Below, piece after piece: positions 41,901 through 50,729 of a stretch of DNA of 58,087 nucleotides (positions are counted from its first letter, which is position 1; each line of letters opens with the position of its first letter). The notes beneath the pieces are model-generated. The model was not told where the DNA came from and ran no database searches. It worked only from the letters and a program-made list of their open reading frames with translations. The DNA is from Oscillospiraceae bacterium. GTDB lineage: Bacteria > Bacillota > Clostridia > Oscillospirales > Oscillospiraceae. The stretch covers positions 1 to 58,087 of the forward strand of contig SVLU01000012.1 in assembly GCA_015067795.1 (NCBI GenBank), in the 5' to 3' direction. The translations under genes were made by a program, and so were the position numbers.

Positions 41901-42038
41901 TTAGCAGCAGCCGCAGCCGTTGTCTCTTTCACAGCCGCAGTTATTGCCGCCCCAGCTATTGCCCCAGCTATTGCCGCAGCAGCTGAAAAGGATGATAATA
42001 AGGATGATCCACAGGCAGTTATTGTTGTTGTTGCACAT
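41901..42038 (-). CDS. Small Cys/Asn/Gly-rich single-helix membrane protein
   Basis: 45 aa. ATG at 42036-42038 follows ACGGAG by about 8 nt. The protein starts MCNNNNNC, has one hydrophobic helix (LWIILIIILFSCC, about residues 9-21), then GNSWGNSWGGNN and a tail CGCERDNGCGCC. It carries nine Cys in total. The layout (short polar head, helix, Gly/Cys-rich tail) recalls small Clostridial membrane or spore-surface peptides, but I cannot assign a family with certainty. Isolated gene between the DJ-1 gene and mltG, in reverse orientation. The rest of the 636-bp gap shows only the repeat on one side and AT-rich DNA on the other. Confidence 0.7.
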   Translation of the reverse strand: MCNNNNNCLWIILIIILFSCCGNSWGNSWGGNNCGCERDNGCGCC

Positions 42039-42285
42039 ATTATGTTCTCCGTTCTGCCGCTGCGCTTCGGCATAAATTATTATTTTGATGTAGTCTCTTA
42101 CCGCGCAGATATTTATAAGAGCCTTTACCTTTTGACTGATGGCTTTTTAACTGCCATCTGGAATATTCTATGCCTCAGGCGCATAGTGGGTTACTTATTT
42201 TTTGTGCTGAGATTTTCATAAAGCAACAGTTTTTGTTTTGTTTGACTCCAAGGGTAGGTTTACACCTTGAGAAAGGAACCTGAAT

Positions 42286-43665
42286 ATGGCAGATTACAAT
42301 GATAAGTGGCAGGAATTCTATGATGCTGCTCTTGCAAAGGACGATGACAGCACAAGAGTTTTTGACACAAAAACAGGTGCACCCATAGAAAGTGCATCGG
42401 GAAGCACGAAAGAAAAGGGTGCTTCCGAGAAGAAAAAGTCCATCTTTGGCGATGCTTTTGCAAAGGACAAAGCTGCTGAAGCCGAAAAAACCAAGACAGA
42501 AGAAAAGCCCAAGAGAGAAAGAGCCCCCAAGAAAGAGAAGGCTTCAAAGGAAAAAACTCCTTCCCCAAGGAAGGAAAGAGCGGCACAGAGAAGGGCAGAG
42601 GAAAATGAAGGCAATTTCCCTGTAAGATTCAGACGTGAACGCCGTGTTGGTATTCTCGGCGGCGTCGTGTACTTCATCTTCATTCTTGCCATGAGTACAC
42701 TCCTTGCCTGTGTACTGTGGTTTGCGGCATCTGACGTTCTTGCTCTCGGCAAGGAGGAGAAGGCAGTTGAGATCACCATTCCTGAGAATTATACCGTAGA
42801 CGAGGTTGCTCAGATTTTGTATGAAAACGGTGTCATCAACAACAGAAAGATGTTCAAGATATATGACAGCTTTGCAGATATCACCGATACCGTAAAGCCC
42901 GGCACATATCTGCTCTACACAAACTATGACTACCGTGCTGTTGTCAGCGGTCTGGGAGCTGCAGGTACACGAGTCAGCGTCAAGGTGACCGTGCCGGAGG
43001 GCTACACTCTCAGACAGACCTTTGCGCTTCTTGAAGAAAATGGCGTATGCACAGCGGAAAAGCTTTGGGATTGTGCGGCAAACTTCGATTTCGATTATGA
43101 CTTCCTTGACAGCTCAACTCTTGGAAATGAAAAGAGACTTGAGGGCTATCTCTTCCCGGATACCTATGATTTCTATCTGGGTGAAGATCCTGACGATGTA
43201 ATCAAGAAATTCCTGGCCAACTTCAACAACAGATTTGACGATGAGCTTGTTGCGCGTCTTGAGGAGACCGGATATTCAATGCATGACGTTGTGGTCATTG
43301 CGTCCCTCATCGAAGAGGAAGCCGCAGGCGAAGAGGACAGAGCCATGATCGCTTCTGTTATCTACAATCGTCTCGGAAGCTCCAACTTCCCATATCTCCA
43401 GTTTGACTCTACAATTCATTATATTATTGCAGAGACAGGTGAAGATTTCTCCACCGAAATTGACAGCCCGTATAACACCTATAAGTACGGCGGTCTGCCG
43501 GAGGGTGCTATCTCCAATCCTGGTATGGCGGCAATCAATGCGGCACTCTATCCTGAGGATACTAATTATTATTACTATGCTCTCGATATTTACGGAGAAC
43601 ACAGATTCTTCACAAATTACGACAGTTTCCTCAACTTCGTAAATTCTTCCGACTATGCAGGCTGA
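42286..43665 (+). CDS. mltG: Endolytic murein transglycosylase
   Basis: 459 aa. A long charged cytoplasmic N-terminus (residues 1-120, Lys/Glu-rich, low complexity) precedes one membrane helix (121-147). A LysM-like domain (VEITIPENYTVDEVAQIL and VTVPEGYTLRQTFALL) and the YceG/MltG catalytic domain follow. E343 in VIASLIEEEA is the expected catalytic Glu; EGYLFPDTY and SPYNTYKYGGLPEGAISNPG are diagnostic. It cleaves nascent glycan strands at the membrane. AAAGGAA precedes the ATG. It is 51 nt upstream of alaS, and the two are probably co-transcribed. Confidence 0.95.
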   Translation: MADYNDKWQEFYDAALAKDDDSTRVFDTKTGAPIESASGSTKEKGASEKKKSIFGDAFAKDKAAEAEKTKTEEKPKRERAPKKEKASKEKTPSPRKERAAQRRAEENEGNFPVRFRRERRVGILGGVVYFIFILAMSTLLACVLWFAASDVLALGKEEKAVEITIPENYTVDEVAQILYENGVINNRKMFKIYDSFADITDTVKPGTYLLYTNYDYRAVVSGLGAAGTRVSVKVTVPEGYTLRQTFALLEENGVCTAEKLWDCAANFDFDYDFLDSSTLGNEKRLEGYLFPDTYDFYLGEDPDDVIKKFLANFNNRFDDELVARLEETGYSMHDVVVIASLIEEEAAGEEDRAMIASVIYNRLGSSNFPYLQFDSTIHYIIAETGEDFSTEIDSPYNTYKYGGLPEGAISNPGMAAINAALYPEDTNYYYYALDIYGEHRFFTNYDSFLNFVNSSDYAG

Positions 43666-43716
43666 TAAACAGAATAATAATTATCTAAAGATATAAATTT
43701 GGAGGCAAATTACAAA

Positions 43717-46350
43717 ATGGAAAAGTACGGATTAAATGAACTGCGTGAGATGTTCCTGTCTTACTTTGAGTCCAAGGGCCATCTGAGACTGCCAAGCTTC
43801 TCACTTATTCCACAGAACGACGCATCTCTGCTCCTTATCAACTCCGGTATGGCACCAATGAAGCCCTGGTTCAAGGGCGAACAGGAGCCGCCAAGACGCA
43901 GAGTTACCACCTGCCAGAAGTGCATCAGAACCGGTGATATTGAAAATATCGGTAAGACTGACCGCCACGGCACATATTTTGAAATGCTTGGAAACTTCTC
44001 CTTCGGTGATTATTTCAAGCACGAAGCTATTTCATATTGCTGGGAATTCCTGACAGATGTTGTTGGTATCCCTGCTGACAGACTTTATCCTTCCATCTAT
44101 GTGGATGACGACGAAGCTTTTGAGATCTGGAACAAGGAAATCGGCATTGCTCCTGAACGCATCTTCCGTTTCGGTAAGGAAGACAACTTCTGGGAACACG
44201 GCTCCGGTCCTTGCGGTCCATGCTCCGAGGTTTACTTCGACCGTGGTCCTGAACACGGCTGCGGCAGCCCTGACTGCACAGTAGGCTGCGAATGTGACAG
44301 ATACATTGAAGTATGGAACAACGTTTTCAGCCAGTTCGATAACGACGGCAACAATAACTATACTGAGCTTGCTCAGAAGAATATCGACACAGGCATGGGT
44401 CTTGAACGTCTTGCTGTTGTATGCCAGGGCGTAAACTCCCTCTTTGATGTTGATACAGTTATGAATATCACAAATAAGGTATCTGAGCTTACCGGTGCAA
44501 CCTATGGTCAGTCTACAAAGATCGATGTTTCCCTCCGTGTTATCACCGACCATATCCGCTCCGCAACAATGATGATCGCTGACGGTGTTCGTCCTTCCAA
44601 CGAGGGCAGAGGCTATGTTCTCCGCCGTCTTATCAGAAGAGCTGCCCGCCATGGTAAGCTTCTGGGTGTTTCCGGTGCTTTTCTGTATGATGTATGCCAT
44701 ACAGTAGTTGAAGAAAACAAGGGTGCATATCCTGAGCTGATTGAAAAGGAAGACTATATCACAAAGGTTCTTCGCGTTGAAGAAGAAAACTTTGCAAAGA
44801 CTATCGATGGCGGCATGAACATTCTGAACGGCCTTATTGCTGAATATAAGGAAAAGAATGAAACCGTATTCTCCGGTGATGACGCATTTAAGCTCTATGA
44901 TACTTACGGCTTCCCAATCGATCTGACAATCGAGATCGTTGCTGAACAGGGTATGACCGTTGACATGGACGGCTTCAATAAGCAGATGGAAGAACAGCGT
45001 GTACGCGCAAGAGAAGCAAGAGCGGCTCTTGGTGATCTTGCTTGGGCAGGTATCGACTTCGGTCTGGATAACACTCCAACTGAATTCACAGGTTATACAA
45101 ATTGCTCCGAGGATGCGAAGATCCTTGCTATGGCAGCGGATGGCGAAGTCTGCTCCATGATCCGCGAGGGTGAAGAAGGCATCATCGTTCTTGACAAGAC
45201 CCCAATGTACGCTGAAATGGGCGGCCAGGTTGCTGACCACGGTGTTATCACCACAGCTAAGGGTGAATTCAAGGTAAATAACGTGCAGAAGGACAAGGGC
45301 GGTAAGTACCTGCATCACGGTATCGTTACAAAGGGCGAACTGACAGTTGATGAGCTTGCTAAGGCTGAGATCGACACTATCCGCCGCAAGGCTATTATGA
45401 GAGCTCACTCCGCAACTCACCTTGCACAGAAGGCTCTCCAGCAGGTTCTTGGTGATCACGTTCAGCAGGCAGGTTCTCTTGTTGAACCTGATAAGCTCCG
45501 TTTCGACTTTACTCACTTCTCTCCAATGACAGCTGAAGAAATCGCAAAGGTCAACGAAATGGTTCGTGATATGGTATTTGAGGGCTATGACGTTGACGTC
45601 AGAGAAATGCCTATCGAAGAAGCAAGACAGCAGGGTGCAATGGCTCTCTTCGGTGAAAAGTACGGTGAAGTTGTTCGTGTTGTAAACATGGGCGGCGTAT
45701 CCATTGAGCTTTGCGGTGGTACTCATCTTGACAATACCGCTAAGGTTGGCTCCTTCAAGATCATCAGCGAATTCTCCGTTGCTTCCGGCGTAAGAAGAAT
45801 TGAAGCCGTAACAGGTAAGGAATACGTAAAGCGTATGGAAGAGAACGAAGCACTTGTTCATCAGGTAGCTGAAATTCTCAAGACCTCCCCGGCAGACCTT
45901 CAGAAGAAGGCAGCAGGCTACATGGCAGAAATGAGAGAAATGCGCCAGAATATCGATAAGCTCAACACAAAGCTGAGAGCCGGCGAAATTGAAAACTTCC
46001 TTGTTTCCGCAAAGAAGGTTGGCGAGCTGAAGGTATTCACAACCATCATGAACGATGCAACTGCGGACGACCTTAAGAAGGCAGGCGACATCATCCGCGA
46101 CAAGGAAGAAAACATCGTTGCTGTTCTGGCAAGTGCCAACGGCCCTAAGCTCACAATTCTTGCAGTTTGCGGCAAGGGTGCAATCAAGGCTGGCGTTAAG
46201 GCCGGTGAACTCGTTAAGAAGGTATGCTCCATCTGCGGCGGCTCCGGCGGCGGCAAGCCCGATATGGCTATGGGCGGCGGCAAGGACGCTCTCAAGCTGG
46301 ATGACGCTTTTGCGGTTGTAGACGATTTTGTTGCTGAAAAGCAGAAATAA
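43717..46350 (+). CDS. alaS: Alanyl-tRNA synthetase
   Basis: 877 aa from ATG 43717 (GGAGG 10 nt upstream; the in-frame TTG at 43699 overlaps that site). Class II core with FLSYFESKGH and INSGMAPMKPWF near the N-terminus; the RGYVLRRLIRRA segment is near 310. The editing domain has HSATH (about 563) and CGGTH (about 665) as zinc ligands. The C-Ala domain ends with a Gly-rich segment GGSGGGKPDMAMGGGKD. Standard length and order. Part of the mltG-alaS-hinT group. Confidence 0.98.
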   Translation: MEKYGLNELREMFLSYFESKGHLRLPSFSLIPQNDASLLLINSGMAPMKPWFKGEQEPPRRRVTTCQKCIRTGDIENIGKTDRHGTYFEMLGNFSFGDYFKHEAISYCWEFLTDVVGIPADRLYPSIYVDDDEAFEIWNKEIGIAPERIFRFGKEDNFWEHGSGPCGPCSEVYFDRGPEHGCGSPDCTVGCECDRYIEVWNNVFSQFDNDGNNNYTELAQKNIDTGMGLERLAVVCQGVNSLFDVDTVMNITNKVSELTGATYGQSTKIDVSLRVITDHIRSATMMIADGVRPSNEGRGYVLRRLIRRAARHGKLLGVSGAFLYDVCHTVVEENKGAYPELIEKEDYITKVLRVEEENFAKTIDGGMNILNGLIAEYKEKNETVFSGDDAFKLYDTYGFPIDLTIEIVAEQGMTVDMDGFNKQMEEQRVRAREARAALGDLAWAGIDFGLDNTPTEFTGYTNCSEDAKILAMAADGEVCSMIREGEEGIIVLDKTPMYAEMGGQVADHGVITTAKGEFKVNNVQKDKGGKYLHHGIVTKGELTVDELAKAEIDTIRRKAIMRAHSATHLAQKALQQVLGDHVQQAGSLVEPDKLRFDFTHFSPMTAEEIAKVNEMVRDMVFEGYDVDVREMPIEEARQQGAMALFGEKYGEVVRVVNMGGVSIELCGGTHLDNTAKVGSFKIISEFSVASGVRRIEAVTGKEYVKRMEENEALVHQVAEILKTSPADLQKKAAGYMAEMREMRQNIDKLNTKLRAGEIENFLVSAKKVGELKVFTTIMNDATADDLKKAGDIIRDKEENIVAVLASANGPKLTILAVCGKGAIKAGVKAGELVKKVCSICGGSGGGKPDMAMGGGKDALKLDDAFAVVDDFVAEKQK

Positions 46351-46435
46351 TTGAAATAAATTCCGGCGACGAATTGTAATAGTTCGTCGCCGTGAGTGCT
46401 TAAGTGCTTAAATATATATTTTATAGGAGGCTATT

Positions 46436-46774
46436 ATGTGTCTGTTTTGTGAAATCGCTAAAAAGAATATCCCATCAACCTGCGTTTATGAGGATGAAAC
46501 TGTTTTCGTATTCAATGACATAGCTCCAAAGGCTGATGTCCATATGCTGGTCATTCCAAAGGAACATATCGGGTCCATGGCAGAGGTTACTGCGGAAAAC
46601 TCCGCTGTTGTGGCTCACTGCTTTGAAGTTATCGCAAAGCTCATGAAGGAAAAGGGAATTGCCGATGACGGCTTCCGTGTTATCTCCAACTGCGGTGAAA
46701 AGGCAGGTCAGACGGTATTCCATCTGCATTTCCACGTTCTGGCAGGCAATGGCATGACAGAGGCTCATGTTTAG
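46436..46774 (+). CDS. hinT: HIT-family nucleotide hydrolase
   Basis: 112 aa. CLFCEIAKKNIPS with the two Cys and H44 typical of the branch; the histidine triad is H96-L-H98-F-H100. Hint enzymes cleave AMP-amino conjugates such as lysyl- or alanyl-AMP, which fits its place right after alaS. GGAGG precedes the ATG. Its stop overlaps the beginning of a tiny hydrophobic frame. Confidence 0.94.
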   Translation: MCLFCEIAKKNIPSTCVYEDETVFVFNDIAPKADVHMLVIPKEHIGSMAEVTAENSAVVAHCFEVIAKLMKEKGIADDGFRVISNCGEKAGQTVFHLHFHVLAGNGMTEAHV

Positions 46775-46856
46775 TATGTCTTTTATACTGCTTGTTGTGA
46801 TCGGTGCTGTTATTATTGTGGGAATTATTCTTGCACTGATTGCCCTTTTACGCTGA
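46767..46856 (+). CDS. Possible 26-29 aa single-helix membrane peptide
   Basis: A frame from ATG 46767 (or ATG 46776) to TGA 46854 encodes MSFILLVVIGAVIIVGIILA and a short basic end, almost all one transmembrane helix. AGAGG lies 5 nt before the first ATG and 14 nt before the second. It fills the whole gap between hinT and the 101-aa gene. Length, composition and position suggest a real small protein, but there is no independent proof. Confidence 0.4.
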   Translation: MFSMSFILLVVIGAVIIVGIILALIALLR

Positions 46857-46868
46857 AAGGTAAAAAAC

Positions 46869-47174
46869 ATGGAAATAAAAATAAATATTGATGACATCGA
46901 CTATGAAGCTCTTGCCGACCGTATGATGCCTTTGCTTATTTCCCAGCTTTCAAACGACAGGGAAGATGTGGCAACAAGGCTTATGCTTTTGTCCCAGGGC
47001 TTTACGGAATCTGCGGTGAAGATGATCCTGTCCAAAATGTCAAAAGAGAAAAAGGACCAGCTTCTCGTAAGGCTTATAAACAAGAATAAACCACAGATAA
47101 TGGAGCTGATTGGCGAAATGGCATTGAGTCAGGGGATAAGGCTTAATGTCAACGATGTCGAAGCAAAAATCTAA
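46869..47174 (+). CDS. Hypothetical 101-aa helical protein
   Basis: Acidic N-terminus MEIKINIDDIDYEALADRMM, then predicted helices LISQLSNDREDVATRLMLLS, AVKMILSKMSKEKKDQLLVR and IMELIGEMALSQGI. No signal or membrane segment and no recognised family. AAAGG is just upstream. It lies between hinT and a lipoprotein gene, and the three are on one strand with little spacing. Confidence 0.65.
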   Translation: MEIKINIDDIDYEALADRMMPLLISQLSNDREDVATRLMLLSQGFTESAVKMILSKMSKEKKDQLLVRLINKNKPQIMELIGEMALSQGIRLNVNDVEAKI

Positions 47175-47190
47175 AATACAGGTGAACAAA

Positions 47191-47658
47191 ATGAAAAGAC
47201 TTATTGCTCTTTTAATTGCGGTTTTGATGATGGTGTCTATGACCGCCTGCGGCAGCTCGGAGGATGAGTTTGCCTCTTTCCCATGGTCCATCGGTGAAGC
47301 TAACTCTTATATGTTTTTCCAGAGTGATACTGTTGAACTGATTTTAGATGAAGATACCCTGACTCCATCGGGGGCATCATTTACTCTCGTGAATAACGGA
47401 GAAGTTGATATCCAGTACGGCACAGGTTATTCCATTCAGGTCAAAATTCAGAATCAGTGGTACAATGTTGAAACCTTTGGTGAAACAAGCTCCGCAAATA
47501 AGGCGTCTCTTGCTGCAGGCGAAGAGGTAGTCATCGCCGAAAACTGGGCTTCCCTTTACAGTGTACTTCCGGAAGGTACTTACAGAATTATCAAGGAATT
47601 CAGTATTCTGAACTATACAAACAGCTTCTATATCTGCGAAACATTTGAAATCGAATAA
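47191..47658 (+). CDS. Lipoprotein with bacterial Ig-like domain
   Basis: 155 aa from ATG 47191 (CAGGTGA upstream). Lipoprotein signal LIALLIAVLMMVSMTAC with Cys at about residue 20. The mature part is one immunoglobulin-like beta domain: VELILDEDTLTPSGASFTLV, NNGEVDIQYGTGYSIQVKI, WYNVE, LPEGTYRIIKEF. This matches the Ig-like domain common in Firmicute lipoproteins. Function unknown. Last gene before a strong terminator. Confidence 0.8.
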   Translation: MKRLIALLIAVLMMVSMTACGSSEDEFASFPWSIGEANSYMFFQSDTVELILDEDTLTPSGASFTLVNNGEVDIQYGTGYSIQVKIQNQWYNVETFGETSSANKASLAAGEEVVIAENWASLYSVLPEGTYRIIKEFSILNYTNSFYICETFEIE

Positions 47659-47666
47659 AAAAGATA

Positions 47667-47697
47667 GCCTCCGGGTATTTTTGAAATACCCGGAGGC
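47667..47697. terminator. Bidirectional terminator lipoprotein / nadC
   Basis: 14-bp stem GCCTCCGGGTATTT / AAATACCCGGAGGC, loop TTG, with T-runs on both strands. Confidence 0.93.
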
Positions 47698-47708
47698 GTT
47701 TTTGTGAT

Positions 47709-48542
47709 TTACTTATCGAACTTAAGGCTTATGTCCAGAGCCTGTACGGTATGTGTAAGAGAACCGATACTGATGATGTCAACGCCTGTTTTGGCAACAG
47801 GGAGAAGGTCACGCTGACCCATATTGCCGGAAGCCTCGGTGAGAGCCCTGCCTGCGATGAACTGAACAGCTTCTGCCATTTGCTCGTTGGACATATTGTC
47901 CAGCATGATAATGTCAGCACCTGCCGCAACAGCCTCAGCGACCTGTTCCATGGTTTCGGTTTCGACCTCGATCTTCAGAGTATGTGGAATATTGTTTCGT
48001 GTCATTTCAACTGCGGCTGTAATGCTGCCTGCTGCTGCGATGTGATTATCCTTAATGAGAACGCCGTCGGCAAGATTGAAGCGATGGTTAGCTCCTCCCC
48101 CTGCCTTTACAGCGTACTTTTCCAGAACACGGAGACCGGGGGTGGTCTTTCTTGTGTCGGTGATGCGTGCTTTTGTGCCTTCAACTGCCTTTACAGCCTT
48201 GGCAGTTGCGGTGGCGATACCGGACATATGCTGGATAAGGTTGAGAGCGACTCTTTCACCGGAGAGGATAGAGCGGGACGGACCGGTGATTGTGGCGATG
48301 ATGTCACCGACATTTACAAATGTTCCGTCATAAGCAAGAACTTCCACCTTAACGGTTGGGTCTACCAGATAGAAAACACGGATAAGAACGTCGATACCGC
48401 AGACAACGCCTGCTTCCTTTGCTCTGAACTGACCTACGGACGTAGCATCAGCAGGGATGCAGCTGTTGGTGGTGATATCACCTGTGCCCAGGTCTTCCTT
48501 TAATGCGGAAAGTAAAAAATCATCTAAACCGATATAATTCAT
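47709..48542 (-). CDS. nadC: Quinolinate phosphoribosyltransferase (carboxylating)
   Basis: 277 aa from ATG 48540-48542, 7 nt after AAGGAG; an ATG two codons earlier is too close to that site. EDLGTGDITT, SGIATATA, TRKTTPGLR (active-site basic residues), KAGGGANHR and LIKDNH are the family blocks. It converts quinolinate and PRPP to nicotinate mononucleotide in NAD synthesis. It follows nadB after 13 nt. Confidence 0.96.
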   Translation of the reverse strand: MNYIGLDDFLLSALKEDLGTGDITTNSCIPADATSVGQFRAKEAGVVCGIDVLIRVFYLVDPTVKVEVLAYDGTFVNVGDIIATITGPSRSILSGERVALNLIQHMSGIATATAKAVKAVEGTKARITDTRKTTPGLRVLEKYAVKAGGGANHRFNLADGVLIKDNHIAAAGSITAAVEMTRNNIPHTLKIEVETETMEQVAEAVAAGADIIMLDNMSNEQMAEAVQFIAGRALTEASGNMGQRDLLPVAKTGVDIISIGSLTHTVQALDISLKFDK

Positions 48543-48555
48543 AGCCATTCTCCTT

Positions 48556-50088
48556 TTAATTCTCTCTGAAATGAGCGCCAACGCTGTTTTTTCGTGCAAG
48601 AGCTGCCTGTAAGATTTCTATTGCGATGGATGCCAAATTCAGCATCTCAATGTATTCCCTGGAATCGTCAAAAACATTTTCAAGAGTTTTCTTAAGTTGG
48701 GTTACCTTTTCAAGGGCATATGTCATACCCTTTTCGTTTCTCACAACACGGCAGTGATCGTTCATAAGGCTCTGAAGCTCACAGCGGATTGCCTTGTAGT
48801 TGAGCTGAGACTTTTCACGGACAGAAAGCTCCGGAAGCAGAGCTTCCTCGTAAACACCGATATGAGCAGAAGCGTTAATCTGCTCTGCGGCACGGCGACC
48901 GAAAACAAGACATTCAAGCATGGAATTGGATGCCAAACGGTTAGCACCGTGAACGCCTGTTCTTGCGGCTTCACCGCAGGCGTAAAGGCCATGAACCGCT
49001 GTTCTTGCGTGAAGGTCGGTTTCGATACCGCCGATGAGATAATGCTGAACAGGGCATACCGGGATGTAATCCCTGGAAATGTCGATGCCTCGTTTCAGAC
49101 ATTCGTTGTATATTGTAGGGAAACGGTTGGAGAGGAATTCGGCGGATTTGTGGGTGATGTCCACGTAAGCGTGATCCTCACCTGTTCGGGACAGCTCCTT
49201 TTCGATGGCTCTCGCAACGATGTCGCGGGGAGCGAGCTCGTTCAGCTCGTGAGTGCCGTACATAAATCTGACACCCTCTTTATTCTTCAGATAACCGCCC
49301 TCGCCACGTACAGCTTCGGAGATAAGGAAGGAGCGATCCTCTGAGGTTGGACTCCAGAGCCCTGTTGGATGGAACTGGATGAACTCAATGTCCTTGAGAT
49401 TTGCCTCTGCTCTGATTGCGGCGGCAAGACCATCGCCTGTTGCGATGGATGGGTTTGTACTCTTTTTATAGATCTGACCGATACCGCCTGTTGCGATAAC
49501 GATGTTTTTTGCGGAGATTATTTCATAACCCTCTGAGTTTTTAATAACCGCACCTGTTACAGCACCGTCTTTTGTAATGATATCCACAAAGAATGTGTTG
49601 TCCAACATTGTTATGTTGTCACGTCTGGATGCGAGATAGGCAAGAGCCTTAACGGTCTCGCGACCTGTTGCGTCACCGCCTGCGTGAACGATGCGGTTTT
49701 TCCTGTGACCGCCTTCGCGGGTGATCTGCAGATCGCCGTACTGATTAAGGTCAAATGGCACGTTCATGTCCACGAGCCGTCTTATATCAGACGGTCCTTC
49801 GTCTACAAGGACCTTTACGGAATTCTCGTCACAAAGACCTGCACCTGCGATGATGGTGTCCTGAAAATGGAGCTTTGGATCATCGTCAGAGGAGATGGCA
49901 GCGGCAATGCCGCCCTGAGCAAGCCAGGAGTTGGAGATGTCCACAGTTTCCTTTGCAAGAATACAGCACTTACAGCTGCTGTCCAAATTCAAAGACGTGT
50001 ATAATCCGGCAATGCCTGCACCGATGATGACCACGTCATAAGCGGAAGTCTTATTGATTTTTACAGAGCCGTCTATTGCATACCGCAT
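48556..50088 (-). CDS. nadB: L-aspartate oxidase
   Basis: 510 aa FAD enzyme making iminoaspartate for quinolinate. The FAD-binding VVIIGAGIAGLYTSL is near residue 18. NSWLAQGGIAAA, FIQFHPTG and RGEGGYL follow, with the catalytic and FAD region ACGEAARTGVHGANRLASNS near 380. AGGAGG precedes the ATG. nadA, which usually accompanies nadB and nadC, is not in this window. Confidence 0.96.
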   Translation of the reverse strand: MRYAIDGSVKINKTSAYDVVIIGAGIAGLYTSLNLDSSCKCCILAKETVDISNSWLAQGGIAAAISSDDDPKLHFQDTIIAGAGLCDENSVKVLVDEGPSDIRRLVDMNVPFDLNQYGDLQITREGGHRKNRIVHAGGDATGRETVKALAYLASRRDNITMLDNTFFVDIITKDGAVTGAVIKNSEGYEIISAKNIVIATGGIGQIYKKSTNPSIATGDGLAAAIRAEANLKDIEFIQFHPTGLWSPTSEDRSFLISEAVRGEGGYLKNKEGVRFMYGTHELNELAPRDIVARAIEKELSRTGEDHAYVDITHKSAEFLSNRFPTIYNECLKRGIDISRDYIPVCPVQHYLIGGIETDLHARTAVHGLYACGEAARTGVHGANRLASNSMLECLVFGRRAAEQINASAHIGVYEEALLPELSVREKSQLNYKAIRCELQSLMNDHCRVVRNEKGMTYALEKVTQLKKTLENVFDDSREYIEMLNLASIAIEILQAALARKNSVGAHFREN

Positions 50089-50120
50089 ACTTTAACCTCC
50101 TTCGTTTGACGAAATAACAC

Positions 50121-50148
50121 TCTTTATCATATCAAAAATTCTTGTCAA
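50121..50148 (-). promoter_or_regulatory. nadB: nadB promoter
   Basis: On the minus strand, TTGACA (50143-50148), 16-bp spacer, TGA-TAAAGA (extended -10 at 50121-50126). No clear NiaR/NadR operator was recognised. Confidence 0.5.
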
Positions 50149-50168
50149 ATGCAAGGAGCAAGAGTGAA

Positions 50169-50729
50169 TTATGCGGAAAAATTGAAAACAACACCAACAA
50201 CGGCGGAGAGAGCAATGTAGACAAGAGGATGGAGCTTATACTTTTTCATTGCAAAAAAGATTATTACTGCCAGTATAATAGACTTAAAATTGAAATAATT
50301 CAGGATATTTGAAGTTTCGATGCCTAAATTCATCAGAGAAATCTTAGCAACCTCAAAGCCGGCAGCGGCAATAAGACCCACGGAAGCAGGACGGAGACCA
50401 TAGAAAACGGAGTCAACGGCAGAGCTGCGAAACTTGTTCAGAACCATTGCGATGACCATGATGATAACAAGGGACGGAAGAACAAGACCAAGGGTAGCGA
50501 CTACTGCACCCGGGATGCCTGCATGGTGAAATCCGCAGTAGGTTGCCATGTTAACGCCAATCGGTCCGGGAGTGGACTCTGCGACGGCTATCATGTCGGT
50601 AAGCTCGGACACGGTAAACCAGCCGTAACGTGAGGACAGGTCATAGAGGAATGGTATTGTAGCCATTCCGCCGCCTACGGAAAAGAGACCTATCTTGAAA
50701 AATTCGTAGAACAGTTTAAGGAAAATCAA
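50169..50729 (-). CDS. Chromate transporter half-protein B
   Basis: 186 aa from TTG 50727-50729, 8 nt after AGGAGG. The TTG overlaps the TGA of the upstream half (TTGA). The CHR domain signature is FFKIGLFSVGGGMATIPFL, with STPGPIGVNMATYCGF and about six membrane helices. Short-chain CHR proteins work as pairs with opposite topology. The true substrate of the Clostridial pairs is not established. Confidence 0.88.
   Translation of the reverse strand: MIFLKLFYEFFKIGLFSVGGGMATIPFLYDLSSRYGWFTVSELTDMIAVAESTPGPIGVNMATYCGFHHAGIPGAVVATLGLVLPSLVIIMVIAMVLNKFRSSAVDSVFYGLRPASVGLIAAAGFEVAKISLMNLGIETSNILNYFNFKSIILAVIIFFAMKKYKLHPLVYIALSAVVGVVFNFSA

Noticed and set aside
41693-42073. A 126-codon minus-strand frame rich in Ala
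   Set aside because: Overlaps the 45-aa Cys-rich gene in another frame and runs through the mobile repeat; no ribosome site.
44032-45861. A 609-codon minus-strand frame inside alaS
   Set aside because: Shadow of a conserved tRNA synthetase gene with strong codon bias.
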